DNA of 64,000 nt from Nemertoderma westbladi (lineage: Eukaryota > Xenacoelomorpha > Nemertodermatida > Nemertodermatidae): NCBI GenBank assembly GCA_032718475.1, contig JAUCBJ010008659.1, forward strand, positions 1 to 64,000, read 5' to 3'. The stretch's first letter is position 1, and each line of letters opens with the position of its first letter. Below are positions 1 through 10,820 of this stretch, one piece after another. The position numbers and the translations under genes were made by a program. The notes beneath the pieces were generated by a model. The model saw nothing but the letters and a program-made list of their open reading frames with translations, searched no databases and was not told the origin of the DNA.

Positions 1-1
1 T

Positions 2-2116
2 AGATCCACGGATACCATCACCACTCATGCGATCCGTGATTCTTGTTTACAAGACTTAAACACAGATTTTCATTCAACTCGGAGCTTTGTTAAGATCAAT
101 AATAGCATTCAAAGGACATCTATTCTTCAACAATCTATCGATATGGAATTCTGTGACACAGACAACGTGATTACAGAAGATGATCTGAAAATGTACCAAC
201 TTTCCTCGTCCAAGGAGTAATATTTCAAATGGAAATCATGGCATCCAGACAATGATACCACATTGTGGGATAACAAACTTCAGTACATACTATCCATTAC
301 TGGATATGTTGTTGGTATTGGTACTTTTTGGGATTTCCCGTTAATAATGAACAAGAATGGTGGGATATGGTTTATGATACCATATGTAATATGCAGTTTA
401 GCAATGGCCTTGCCTTGCATGATTTTGGAGCTGCTATTCGGACAATTAACTCTACAAGGCCCTTGGAACATGTACCACACAATAAACCCTTATATGGCTG
501 GATTCGGTATAGCCCAAGTAATTAATTGTGTTCTAAAAGCACTTTCATACACCACACTTGTTGCATACTGCGTTATGTATTTCTTCATGTCCTTCCAATT
601 CAATTTACCATGGGCAAGGTGTAAGGAACTGAACAACACCAGTATCGCACATGGTGTGAGAGATGTATGGTTTGTCAAGGAATGCGACCCGGATTACCCA
701 ACTGAAGACTTCTTCAAGAGAAAGTCCCTGACAAAAGAGGACAATGATGCATCGTTAAACACCACAGTGGTTGTAAGTATGTTCTTCTGTTGGCTTATGA
801 TTTGTTTCTCATTAATACGAGGGTTGCACACTTCGAAAAAGGTTATATACGTGACCGCAACATTCCCTTATTTGGCAATGACTGTCTTCATAATAACCCT
901 CGCAACGCAAAATGGAGCAGTGGAGGGTATATTTTTCTTCCTGATACCAGCACGCCTTCCATCCAAAGGCAAGGAGATATTACTTATGTTCATCGAGGCC
1001 TTGGTACATGTACAGAAAACCTTTGCTATAAACACAGGATTCTTATGTCTAATGGGCTCAACAGTGAAAAGAAGCAATAAGTTTCATCACGATGCAATGT
1101 ATATACTCATCATAGTTATATTTACCGAAGGGTTGGCTGCTTTGGTGGTTTTTGCAGTTAAAGGGGTAGAAGTTTATATTGAGGCAAACAACATATGCGA
1201 GCGAAGTAATAGTTCCTCGGAGCTCTGTATAAATGAATACTCAGAAGCAATATTTAATACCCTAAAACCAAACACAGTAGATGATGACATGCAATACGTT
1301 GATATACCAAATAGATTCAACAACGTTGATATTATGGAAGACGATCCAAAATTTGCGTTCGTAAGCTTGGCAAATACCATATTGGTGATATCTAAAGATT
1401 ACGCAAACCTATGGAGCGCCCTTCTATACTTATCCATTTTTGCTTTGGGCATTGACTCTGTGTTCGGATACTTTCAGATTATTCACAACGCTCTCTGCGA
1501 CTATATATGTGTGCTGCGGGTTAAGGAACAAGTACGGGTGATGCTACTATGCTTCCTGGCATTCTGTATGAATTTAGTTTTTGCCACGCAATATGGAGAA
1601 ACCCTTCTGGGATTTTACAACATACACGTGGAGTACATTATTCACGTTATCATCAGTAACCTCGCGATTATATGCTTGGTGTACGGAGTCGGTATTAAAC
1701 GGATTGTTATAGAATACGAGACCTTGGTAGGGAGAAAACCACCAATGTTATTAACTTTCGCAATGAGATATTCTGCACCATTGTTGTTGCTTATAAATGT
1801 GGGGTTAACGGTGTTTCTGATTATATCCTCAGGAAGGCAAAAGTTCGAAGAATATACTACACTGGACCATTTATATCGAATTGCCTGGTTCCTCATCGGT
1901 TTTAACCTGATATGGATTCCCCTACTAGCAGCGATGGAATATTTCGGTTGTCAACACATAATTCGGCCGCACAGACAGAAGTTTCTTCCTCGGAGAAAGT
2001 TGCGGGATTACCACCAACTCGGTAGTAGAACAACGTTCAGTAAAACAGAAAACAGATGTTTCTGTCTCAAAAAAGACATGCCCACTAGAGACTATATGTT
2101 AAGTTACTGTGATTAA
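2..2116 (+). CDS. SLC6-type neurotransmitter/amino-acid transporter-like protein, 5' incomplete, one in-frame stop
   Basis: The frame is open from the left edge except for TAA at 218-220, and ends at 2114-2116. From 221 it reads about 630 residues with the SLC6 layout: TM1 with a GYVVGIG segment and KNGG after it, TM2-TM3, a long extracellular loop 2 with Asn-X-Ser/Thr sites, a TM6-like stretch, a TM8 with GIDSVFG (compare LGLDS in the family), and TM9-TM12. Known family members are Na+/Cl- coupled symporters of the plasma membrane. Oddities: the usual GNxWRFP core of TM1 reads GTFWDFP, so the Na+-site Asn and the gating Arg are replaced by Thr and Asp. No Met lies between the stop and TM1; the first is after TM1. 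No intron is visible. It may be a retrocopy or pseudogene, a readthrough gene, or a gene with a sequencing error. Family call is firm; function is not. Confidence 0.8.
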
Positions 2117-2147
2117 ATCCTGTATTACGTAGACGATGAACTAAAAC

Positions 2148-2153
2148 AATAAA
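2148..2153 (+). terminator. polyadenylation signal AATAAA after the SLC6 frame
   Basis: An AATAAA hexamer lies 32 bases after the TGA/TAA region of the SLC6-like frame and is followed by A-rich sequence. Position fits a short 3' UTR, but the hexamer is common in AT-rich DNA. Confidence 0.4.
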
Positions 2154-2363
2154 TTACAAAGATGTACAGTACCAGTAATAATTTATGTGCAACAAAATGT
2201 GGAAAAAATAACCGAAAAGATTTTTGAGATTGAACTTCATGTCATTGAATATAGTGTTTTGTTTTAAACCCGGTTGTTTGGGGTGGCTGTATTAAGTTTT
2301 TTTATTTATTATTAAGTCGAATACCTGGACAAGTACTACTGTGTTTTGGTAAGTTCTCATTAA

Positions 2364-2432
2364 TTTTGTTCTAGAACAAATAATTGTTGTTCTAGAACAA
2401 ATAATTTTTGTTCTCGAACAAAATTATTTAAT
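2364..2432. repeat. three tandem copies of a palindrome, TTGTTCTAGAACAA
   Basis: TTGTTCTAGAACAA occurs twice and TTGTTCTCGAACAA once, spaced by about 20 bases with AATAATT between. Each unit is a near-perfect palindrome. The rest of 2117-2527 is AT-rich with no gene seen. Confidence 0.75.
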
Positions 2433-2527
2433 TTGGTTATTTTGTTGTTATCAAAGCTAGTATTTCTTGTAGCTAGTGATTTTAATTAAATACTGTATGT
2501 GATTTAGCTAGTAAAATTACACTAATA

Positions 2528-2719
2528 AAGGTGAGGATACGTAAGGGTAAAGGCATGGGCAGCCTTGAATAGGCTTTCCAGGATTTGGAAGTCACATAGA
2601 ATTAATCGGAAACTCCGAAGGTCCGATTATTTCCAGTAGCATCCAGTAGTTCCAGTACTCCTCCCTCTGTGGAGTCCATGCTGGGCTCTAACTGCTTAAG
2701 ACACCAAATCTCTGGATTA
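2528..2719 (+). mobile_element. fragment of RTE-like LINE family 1 (post-RT region)
   Basis: Bases match 61945-62125 of the open copy, the region after the RT palm that reads AWAALNRLSRIWKS and YGSPCWALTAEDTKSLDG in the intact copy. It has a small deletion after GTGAGGA and frame breaks. Both ends are truncated. Confidence 0.85.
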
Positions 2720-2895
2720 TTGATAGTAACAATGTGTTGGCAAGCTGTATTTTTCGAGGTGTTTGTTATTATACATTTATTATTAGGAAGGAATCTAGGG
2801 GTCTTAACCTCGAATGATAAGTTTATTTTACCGAAAATAACTTATCTTTTATCTGGCGCAATTGTAGGACTAATCCCATCACATGCGTACTTTTT
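2720..2895 (+). repeat. dispersed repeat copy 1, left part (resumes at 3600-3667)
   Basis: This stretch matches 3838-4042 closely, with a small deletion after ACCGAAAATAA. It is split by the element at 2896-3599; the right part 3600-3667 continues exactly where copy 2 does. Copy 2 is the uninterrupted version. The family is not recognised. Confidence 0.8.
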
Positions 2896-3599
2896 GGTAT
2901 TAGTATTGCCTGTGGGTATTACAGTAGTAGGCCTATTGCCTGTGACCCCACTTTTTGATGAAAAAAACTAGCTAGTAATTTATGATATACTAGCTACATA
3001 TGTTGGTATTATGTTTGCCCCACTCAAGTTCTACATTCTGGAACATTTTTCTTGTGTTGCTATGGTAACCAAGTGTTGTAAATAATGATTTATTGAAGGT
3101 TAATCGAATATGTTATTTAGTGAATATAACAATGTAAATTGATTAGTTTTTTGTTTTTGAACTGAATTAAACAGATTTCTATAATTCGCTATTGTTTATT
3201 AGTGTTATCAGTTTGCTGAATGGGGCCTATTAAACTTGAAATATTTTTTGTTCAAAATGCAGTATTATAGATATAGCTATGAATAAAACAGTAACATTTG
3301 ACGTCGTTGTTATTGAAGGTTTGACTGAATATAATGTTCCAGAAACTCATAACTATGGTTTTTATACGCAAAATTAAGCAATTTTATTGTACATAAATTT
3401 TCAAAAAACTAACATTCTTAAAACGTCTTTTTTCTCCAAAATGGTAACCATGGAAACTGTCAAATAACATTCTGGAACATCGCAATAGATCGTTCTATCT
3501 AGTTAGTTTTTTTCAGTTTAGTTAGACTCTATCTAAATAGACTATCTATCTAGTTAGTTTTTTTCATCAAAAAGTGGGGTCACAGGCCATACTAATACC
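2896..3599. mobile_element. 704-bp MITE with TIRs and 8-bp TSD (hAT-like)
   Basis: The element starts GGTATTAGTATTGCCTGTG and ends in the inverted complement of nearly the same sequence. The TIR similarity continues through GTGACCCCACTTTTTGATG and a run of A. It is flanked by TACTTTTT at 2888-2895 and 3600-3607. The empty site is visible at 4025-4035, where copy 2 has a single TACTTTTT. An 8-bp duplication is typical of hAT and P superfamilies. No transposase frame lies inside. Confidence 0.85.
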
Positions 3600-3717
3600 T
3601 ACTTTTTAACCGGGTAGTGTACAAATTTAGGAATCGCGTAATTTTTCTTGAAATTAATATCTCATATCTCTCCAAACCACGTACGCGTTTCGACCTTAAT
3701 GGGTCTCATCAGCGTGG

Positions 3718-3786
3718 TGTCGGATTCGAACCTGGGACCTCGAGGTGGAAGCCGAGACAACAACCACTAGGCCACAGGTTCTTGAG
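3718..3786 (-). mobile_element. tRNA-derived SINE head
   Basis: Read on the minus strand, it has a box A (TGGCCTAGTGG at 3774-3764) and a perfect box B (GGTTCGAATCC at 3732-3722) at the spacing of a tRNA gene. It lacks a proper acceptor stem. The flanks carry inverted TTAATA/ATATCTC segments (3655-3672 and 3782-3800) rather than a clear direct duplication. Confidence 0.7.
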
Positions 3787-3837
3787 ATATGGAGTATTAA
3801 TTTAAAGCCAGCTGCCATTTTATTAGCCCCTGATTTT

Positions 3838-4090
3838 TTATTATTGATAGTAACAATGTGTTGGCAAGCTGTATTTTTCGAGGTGTTTGTTATTATACAT
3901 TTATTATAGGAAGGAATCTAGGGGTCTTAACCTCGAATGATAAATTTATTTTACCGAAAATAATTGAACCGAAAATTGATACTGTAAATTAGTGGCGCAA
4001 TTGTAGGACTAATCCCATCACATGCGTACTTTTTAACCGGGTAGTGTACAAATTTAGGAATCGCGTAATTTTTCTTGAAATTAATATCTG
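3838..4090 (+). repeat. dispersed repeat copy 2 (uninterrupted)
   Basis: This is the second copy of the repeat split at 2720-3667. It contains the intact target of the MITE. It ends in GGCTTTAATAAATTAAT next to LINE sequence. Confidence 0.8.
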
Positions 4091-4107
4091 GCTTTAATAA
4101 ATTAATA

Positions 4108-4226
4108 TGATGATCTAGCAAATGTCATGGGTGATAGGGAGTTGTGGCGGTGCAATTTTGTTGACAAGCCGGCACAGCATTCTTAAAAATGCAGCTGCAA
4201 TGCAGCATGCCGATCCTAGTAGTAGT
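4108..4226 (+). mobile_element. 3' end of RTE-like LINE family 1 with (TAG)n tail
   Basis: This matches the last 115 bases of the LINE (compare 62403-62520), including the C-terminal stop and the 3' UTR, ending in TAGTAGTAG. It is directly abutted by an oppositely oriented internal LINE segment. Confidence 0.85.
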
Positions 4227-6645
4227 CCGGATCCATGATCCCAGGTAACAGAAGTCATCCACACCACATGCTCAAGCATACCATCTTTTGAGCTTATGCT
4301 CATCCGATCAGAGACTTGCTGAGGACTTTCAAAGTTAACTATCAAAATTTTGGTCTTTCTGGAGTTAATAAAAAGACCAACACTAGAAGCATCGTGTTCT
4401 AATGAGCTGAGGAGCCGCTGGGCTCCCTCTAGTGATTCTGAGAGTACTCCTAAGTCATCAGCAAACTCTAGATCAGTTAGGTACTTGGCAGGATTTCCTC
4501 GACTTCTGAAGCCAGTAGGTGGAGTTATCATCACCCCATCATCATTATGATGATCTAAGGACATGCGTAGAACATAGTCAACAACAATTATGAACACGAA
4601 TGGTGCTGGTGATTCAGCCTTAACCTTGGTGGTTGGTTGGCTTTTTCGACCAGCAAGCAAGTTGATCGATCTCCATGCCTGGGATGATTGCCTGCTGTCG
4701 TCAGCGTCATTGATGGCATCAACCTGTCGGTTTATTAGCTCCTGTAAATTAACAGAGTACTGCCTGTTCAGGGACCTAGATGCAGCCTTAACTGCATTCT
4801 TGGCCGCTGTAATCTGTTTGAGTCGGGACTCTTTCTGCGCCTTGTAGAGGTCATTTCGGCACTTCTGAATTTTGTAAGTCCAGAGGGCCCGTTTCCTGTT
4901 TCGAGGGTATACAGGAACTGTTTCTGCAGCTGCTAACTTAACTGCCTCTGTGAAGGCAGTATAGCCCACACAGTGATCTGCCGCCTCAGGAGGCAAGAAC
5001 CTCATACCTTTTGCTCAGCTGTAATGTGAAGCTGGATCTCACACTTGGCTGTTGCAGCAGAGAGGACCAGTCATGCCGCGGCAAGGCAGATTTCGTTGTT
5101 CTGCTAGTACGCAGACTAAGACTTACCTTGGCCACAATAAGGCGGTGATCACTGGAGAAGGGTCGTAGTGTAAATGCTTTACAGTCTTGTATAGAGCTCC
5201 TGTACTTCCTATGAAACAGTATATGGTCTATCTGGGACTTGTGACCACTGGGTCCACTATGAGTCCATAGCTTTCCAGTTCGCTTCTTGAACTGGGTTCC
5301 AGCCGAAAACAATCCATTTCCAGAGATAAAATCCTGAAGGTGGACGGAATTTCGGTTAACACTATTGCTATAGACCCAGGGCGATGTAGGTGATTGATGC
5401 AGACTTGCATTAAAGTCTCCCAGGAATGTTTAGAATGCATGCTGATCCACTCCATCAGTTGCTGCTTGTAGATTCTGGTAGAAATTTTCCACCTCCTCTA
5501 CAGGGGCAACACTAGTTGGAGAGTAGCACACAATCAGAACCACCTTAGGAAACTTCTTAGCCAGTCTTCCAGAACATGAGAAGTGGCAACGGATGATGCG
5601 GTTAGAGATTTGGTATATTTTGTCCAATGCTGCATGTGCAGTTGGATTCATCAATAGACCAATTCCACCATTGCCACTATCATCTGCTGAAGCAAGGGCG
5701 AGTCGCCAACCACCCCCATGTCCTTAATCAGAACCTCATCAGTCTGTCCAGTCTGCATTCGTTGCTCTTGAACACCCACTGCACTAAGAGAAAGATTATC
5801 TGCCAAGGCAGTCAGCTCACCTTGTCGCATTGGGGACCCGAGTGTTAGGGTGTTTACTGAGGCTAGTCTAGTGACTTGCCTCAGATTCACCAATGGCATT
5901 GTTGGTCGGGGTGGAACATGAGAGTAGCCTCCAACTCCAGAATCCATCTCCCCCTCACAATCTGGCCTCCCTGGTGACCCAGGGTTTGGGCCAGAAAGGT
6001 CATCAGGAAAGGGACTCAAATAATCGTTTGCCGCTCTCTCTCCATCAGGGGGTGAGACAGGCAGCCGGTCAGGAGATAACTGACGCCTGTGAGGCCTATT
6101 GTGTCCCGTCATTCCACTGGCCTCTAGTGGCTGGACCTCCGCATTACTAATGTAATCCATAGTGGGGGTTGGGGGTGCTTTTTTGCCGAGTCAGCTCTCG
6201 GGGCAAATACCACACCCTGGTTTGCCATTCCACAGGGTGGGTGTCGCAGTGGAGTCAGATATGAGGCCTATCACCCATATCTACTCTGGCACACATGACT
6301 CACCAGTGGCTGTGCAGCTCATCTGCTGGGTCATGCCGTGTACCCCTGCTGCCAGGTGCAGGTCGCAGTGAAGTGCACTCAGAGTGGACATGAGAACACT
6401 CTACTCCTGACCAGCCATTGGTAGATCACCATCTGCATGGCCAGGCCATATACCCCTGCAGCCAAGTATAGGGGTCCTTAATCCAGGACCAAGGGCGTCC
6501 TTATCCCAGAACGAAGGGGGTCCTAGTTACAGGACCAGATTTGCCCTAGTAAGAGGGTCTATGCAGCTACAGGTGGCACCTCCTTTATGCTCTATGGAAG
6601 TGGCAAGTTTTCTTGATCAATGACCTAGAATACCTGACCTGACCT
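4227..6645 (-). mobile_element. RTE-like LINE family 1, copy A, 3'-truncated and internally deleted
   Basis: On the minus strand it runs from a 5' UTR (near 6645, GGTCAGGTCAGGTATTC) through the endonuclease frame (start about 6160, then broken frames near 5650, 5430 and 5230) to an RT region at 5005-4230. The family is endonuclease-RT of the craniofacial-development-protein-2-like/RTE type. Between about 4640 and 4590 the frame jumps from the pre-RT linker straight to FIIVVDYVL, so the RT fingers and the first catalytic Asp motif are missing; LEFADD is kept. The 3' end is cut inside the post-RT region. It cannot be autonomous. It forms an inverted pair with copy B at 8842-12561. Confidence 0.88.
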
Positions 6646-6670
6646 GTCATAGACCGGGGTATCCCTACTA

Positions 6671-6725
6671 ATGTAAAATTGATAGTGATACATGAATTGA
6701 CAGTGATACATGATTGAAAGTGATA
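6671..6725. repeat. three imperfect tandem copies of an 18-bp unit
   Basis: The core AGTGATACATGA is repeated with ATTGA/TTGA spacing between the 5' ends of LINE copies A and C. Too short for a named family. Confidence 0.6.
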
Positions 6726-6830
6726 CACACCAAAGTAAACAACTTTGGTAAATATTTACTTAAAGTTAAACGAGAGTCTAAACAAGAGTCTTACACCCTT
6801 TAAACTACAAAAAAATATACATCGGGCTGG

Positions 6831-7640
6831 GATTTCATCTAATCCACTCGCTTCATTATTGGACATGCTTTTAAAGCTTCTTTGGAGTTCGGCAGGTGTG
6901 AAGGCCCCTGTTTCTATCGGTAGTGTCTTGTCATATATTTTCCTTGTAGGGCTGACCTCGATGTTTGGTGGCTGCCCAAGCAAGTTGCTGAAGTGATTTT
7001 TCCACTTCCCAACACATTCTTCAGGACTATCGGCTTTGAGGCGCCCCTTTGCACAACTTTTACGACCAGGTACCTCATTTACAGTTTGCCAGGTAAGTCT
7101 TGATTGTTGCTGTATATGAGCAGTTGTAATTGCTTCAATTTTACCCTGTATGTACTTTTCCTGGCTGATGTGGTAGGCCAATTTAAGGTCATCCTTAGCT
7201 TTCTCAACCTTGTTAATGTTTTCGGTTGTTGGTTGTTCGGTTTTAACTTTGTAGGCTATCTTAAGATCTTTAGCAATCTTTAGTGTATTTTTACATTTCA
7301 ACAGGTTGGTTCTTCTTTCTTCTCTGTCTTCTGTTCCAGTAGCCAATTTATCGACCCCAGCCTGGTGTACCATTGAGGGACGCGGTCCTTGTTGACCCGG
7401 GCGATGACTGAGCCGGATTTCTCCTGGAGGGTTCTCATACTCATATCTTTCAGTTGCGAGAGTAAACCGCTTGTGGTCGCAACTCCTACAAGCGTCTTCG
7501 CAGTAGGTCGCCGTTGGTTGATTACCTTATGCCGACCTTGTCAGCATGTCTAGCCGTTGGTTGATTACCTTCCACCTATCCATGGCATACAGCCCTGCTG
7601 CCGACTGTAGGGGTCCTTTTGTTACACCTTGAACCAAGTG
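6831..7640 (-). mobile_element. RTE-like LINE family 2, copy C, endonuclease deleted
   Basis: On the minus strand the 5' UTR (about 7640-7375) matches element D at 21033-21310. The open frame 7373-6756 then jumps from the region just before the endonuclease to the linker before RT, and carries TWQTVNEVPGRKSC and ETGAFTPAELQRS as in D. The deletion joins ATTGCTA to AAGATCTTA, the two edges of the endonuclease segment in D. The frame ends soon after GLDEIPA, at the beginning of RT, so the RT core is missing as well. Confidence 0.82.
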
Positions 7641-7739
7641 TGCCTCCTGGGTTAGGTTACCTAACACTAACACTCTAACACTGGTAGAGGAGCATCCAGT
7701 ATAGACAGAGTGGGCATATATCATCTCTATTGCAGATGC

Positions 7740-8819
7740 GTATCAAGCCTTTGCATTCAATGGTGCCCTAGGCGTTATAGCCCTCAATGACTTATTTAGT
7801 TGACAGTGTTAATATTCGATATGACTACAGGAAGCGCGTCATCCTCAGGAATGATGTGGTAATTGACAAATTTAATGTTAACCCCCGTTAGGAATTCGCG
7901 GCCCGACAACAAAGTTCTCCTAATTTAGGACTTAAACTATATTCCTGGAATATTGGGGGTGTGAAAGATAAACTGTCTGCAGATAACGTAATTTTATTTT
8001 TACAAAACTACGATTTAGTATGGATACTGGAGACTAAAACTCCAGCTCAGATCGCACTACCCGGTTTTATACCATACGATTTATACCATCGAAGTGGAAT
8101 AACTTTATTTGTTAAACATACAATAAACTCGCTACTTACTTCTGTAGATTGTTCAGTGGAAGGGCAAATTTGGGTACACATTTCTGGCATCCCAGAGACA
8201 CTCATCGGAGGAGTATATATACCACCCATTGATTCACCTTACTTTGATACATTATTATTTGCTGAGTTACAATGCCGAATGTCATATGTAGCGGGAAATG
8301 GATTCTTCTTGGTGATTTCAATGCCCGAAGAAGGTACCCCTGATATTACAAATCCGGAATTGTCAGGTAATAGCTATCACAATGTCAACGATACTACAAT
8401 TAATGTAAGTGGAAATACCCTGCGGAATATATGTTCATATATTATATATGTTCAAGCTTGTAAAACTCGTCTTGTTGGTAGTTTATCATATAGGAAAGGA
8501 AAAATTTGGGTAGATTTATGTATTGCAAGTAAAAAGTGCCAAGATTGTATCACTGAGATGAGCATTATTAAATCTTTAGGTTTGTCTGAACATGCTCTTC
8601 TCTCTATATCACTGTTATTTGATAATAATTTCTACATTTGATTTGTTGAAACGCGCTCATCTACTTGGTATTGTAGGAGTAGAACATATTACAGACCCCC
8701 CACCGGGTATCAACCAGATAGCTGATGGGAAAGGAATCTCACCACAGAATTGACACAGAAAAGTTTACCACAATGATGCAATCTATACCACCACCAGTGT
8801 CTGTGGTTAACAATAATGT
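7740..8819 (+). mobile_element. LINE E, 5' part with endonuclease domain (continues at 12562)
   Basis: The frame from about 7893 to 8641 reads LYSWNIGGVKDKLS, then LVWILETKT with the catalytic Glu of an apurinic-type endonuclease, and a late LSEHALLSI where SDH is expected. The segment is degraded: the GDFN motif appears altered (LVISMPEEG). It is a different clade from the RTE-like families. It is interrupted by LINE B and continues at 12562, linked by a 115-bp direct repeat. Confidence 0.75.
8705..8819 (+). repeat. 115-bp direct repeat flanking LINE B, left copy
   Basis: GGGTATCAACCAGATAGC through GTTAACAATAATGT is present here and at 12562-12678, with a 2-base indel and one or two substitutions. 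It sits at both ends of the inserted LINE B and belongs to LINE E. Confidence 0.85.
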
Positions 8820-9327
8820 TGCTATAAGTTGCTTATAAGTTGGTCAGGTCAGGTATTCTAGGTCACTGATCAAGAAAACTTACCACCCCCATGCAGCATA
8901 TAGGAGGTGCCACCTGTAGCTGCATAGACCCTCTTACTAGGGCAAATTTGGTCCTGTAACTAGGACCCCCTTCGTTCTGGGATAAGGACGCCCTTGGTCC
9001 TGGATTAACGACCCATATACTTGGCTGCAGGGGTATATGGCCTGACCAGGCAGATGGTGATCTACCAATGGCTGGTCAGGAGTAGAGTGTTCTCATGTCC
9101 ACTCTGAGAGCACTTCACTGCGACCTGCACCTGGCAGCAAGGGTACAGGGCATGACCCAGCAGATGAGCTGCAACAGCCAATGGTGGGTCATGTGCGCCA
9201 GAGTAGATATGGGTGATGGGCCTCATATCTGACTCCACTGCGACACCAACCCTGTGGAATGGCAAACCAGGGTGTGGTATTTGCCCCGAGAGCTGACTCG
9301 GCAAAAAAGCACCCAAAAACCCCCACT

Positions 9328-10500
9328 ATGGATTACATTAGTAATGCGGAGGTCCAGCCACTAGAGGCCAGTGGAATGACTGGACACAATCGGCCTCACA
9401 GGCGTCAGTTTTCTCCTGACCGGCTGCCTGTCTCACCCCCTACTGGAGAGAGAGCGGCAAACAATTCTTTGAGTCCCTTTCCTGATGACCTTTCTGGCCC
9501 AAACCCTGGGTCACCAGGGAGGCCAGATTATGAGGGGGAGAGGGATTCTGGAGTTGGAGGCTACTCTCATGTTCCACCCCGACCAACAAAGCCATTGGTG
9601 AATCTGAGGCAAGTCACTAGACTAGCCTCAGTAAACACCCTAACACTCGGGTCCCCAATGCGACAAGGTGAGCTGACTGCCTTGGCAGATAAGCTTTCTC
9701 TTAGTGCAGTGGGTGTTCAAGAGCACCGAATGCAGACTGGACAGACTGATGAGATTCTGATTAAGGACATGGGGGGGCAGTTGGCGACTCGCCCTCGCTT
9801 CAGCAGATGATAGTGGCAATGGTGGAATTGGTCTATTGATGAATCCAACTGCACATGCAGCATTGGACAAAATAGACCAAATCTCTAACCGCATCATCCG
9901 TTGCCACTTCTCATGTTCTGGAAGACTGGCTAAGAAGTTGCCTAAGGTGGATCTGATTTGTGCTACTCTCCAACTAATGTTGCCCCTGTAGAGGAAGTGG
10001 AAAATTTCTACCAGAATCTACAAGCAGCTACTGATGGAGTGGATCAGCATGCATTCTTAACATTCCTGGGAGACTTTAATGCAAGTCTGCATCAATCACC
10101 TACATCGCCCTGAGTCTATAGCAATAGTGTTAACCGAAATTCCGTCCATCTTCAGGATTTTGTCTCTGGAAATGGATTGTTTTCGGCTGGAACCCAGTTC
10201 AAGAAGCGAACTGGAAAGCTATGGACTCATAGTGGACCCAGTGGTCACAAGTCCCAGATAGACCATATCCTGTTTTGTAGGAAATACAGGAGCTCTATAC
10301 AAGACTGTAATGCATTTACACTACGACCCTTCTCCAGTGATCACCACCTTATTGTGGCCAAGGTAAGACTTAGTCTGCGGCTAGCAGAACAACGAAATCT
10401 GCCTTGCCGCGGCATGACTGGTCCTCTCTGTTGCAACACCCAAGTGTGAGATTCAGCTTCACACTACAGCTGAGCAACAGGTATGAGGTTCTTGCCTCTG
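9328..10500 (+). pseudogene. LINE B endonuclease domain, frame-broken
   Basis: The first frame starts with an ATG at 9328, has a Pro/Gly-rich leader, then TLTLGSPMRQGELTALADKL and a VGVQEHRM motif with the catalytic Glu of an EEP-type endonuclease. It shifts frame after 9770; further pieces include an ETFNAS-like GDFN region (10072-10083) and GPSGHKSQIDHIL near 10230-10270 with SDHH. This is the AP-endonuclease-like nicking domain of the LINE. At least three frame breaks show it is dead. Confidence 0.8.
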
Positions 10501-10820
10501 AGGTGGCAGATCACTGTGAGGGCTTTACTGCCTTCACAGAGGCAGTTTAGTTAGCAGCTGCAGTAACAGTTCCAGTATACCCTCGAAACAGGAAACGGGC
10601 CCCCTGGACTGACAACAAAATTCAGAAGTGCCGAAATTACCTCTACAAGGCGCAGAAAGAGTCCTGACTCAAACAGACTACAGCGGCCAAGAATGCAGTT
10701 AAGGCTGCATCTAGATCCCTGAACAGGCAGTACTCTGTTAATCTACAGGAGCTAATAAACCAACAGGTTGATGCCATCAATGATGCTGACGACAGCAGGC
10801 AATCATCCCAGGCATGGAAA

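Noticed and set aside
4108-6645. LINE twin-priming (5' inversion) to explain the opposite orientations
   Set aside because: Twin priming places the inverted part before the sense 3' part; here it follows the tail, so two separate pieces or a rearrangement is more likely.
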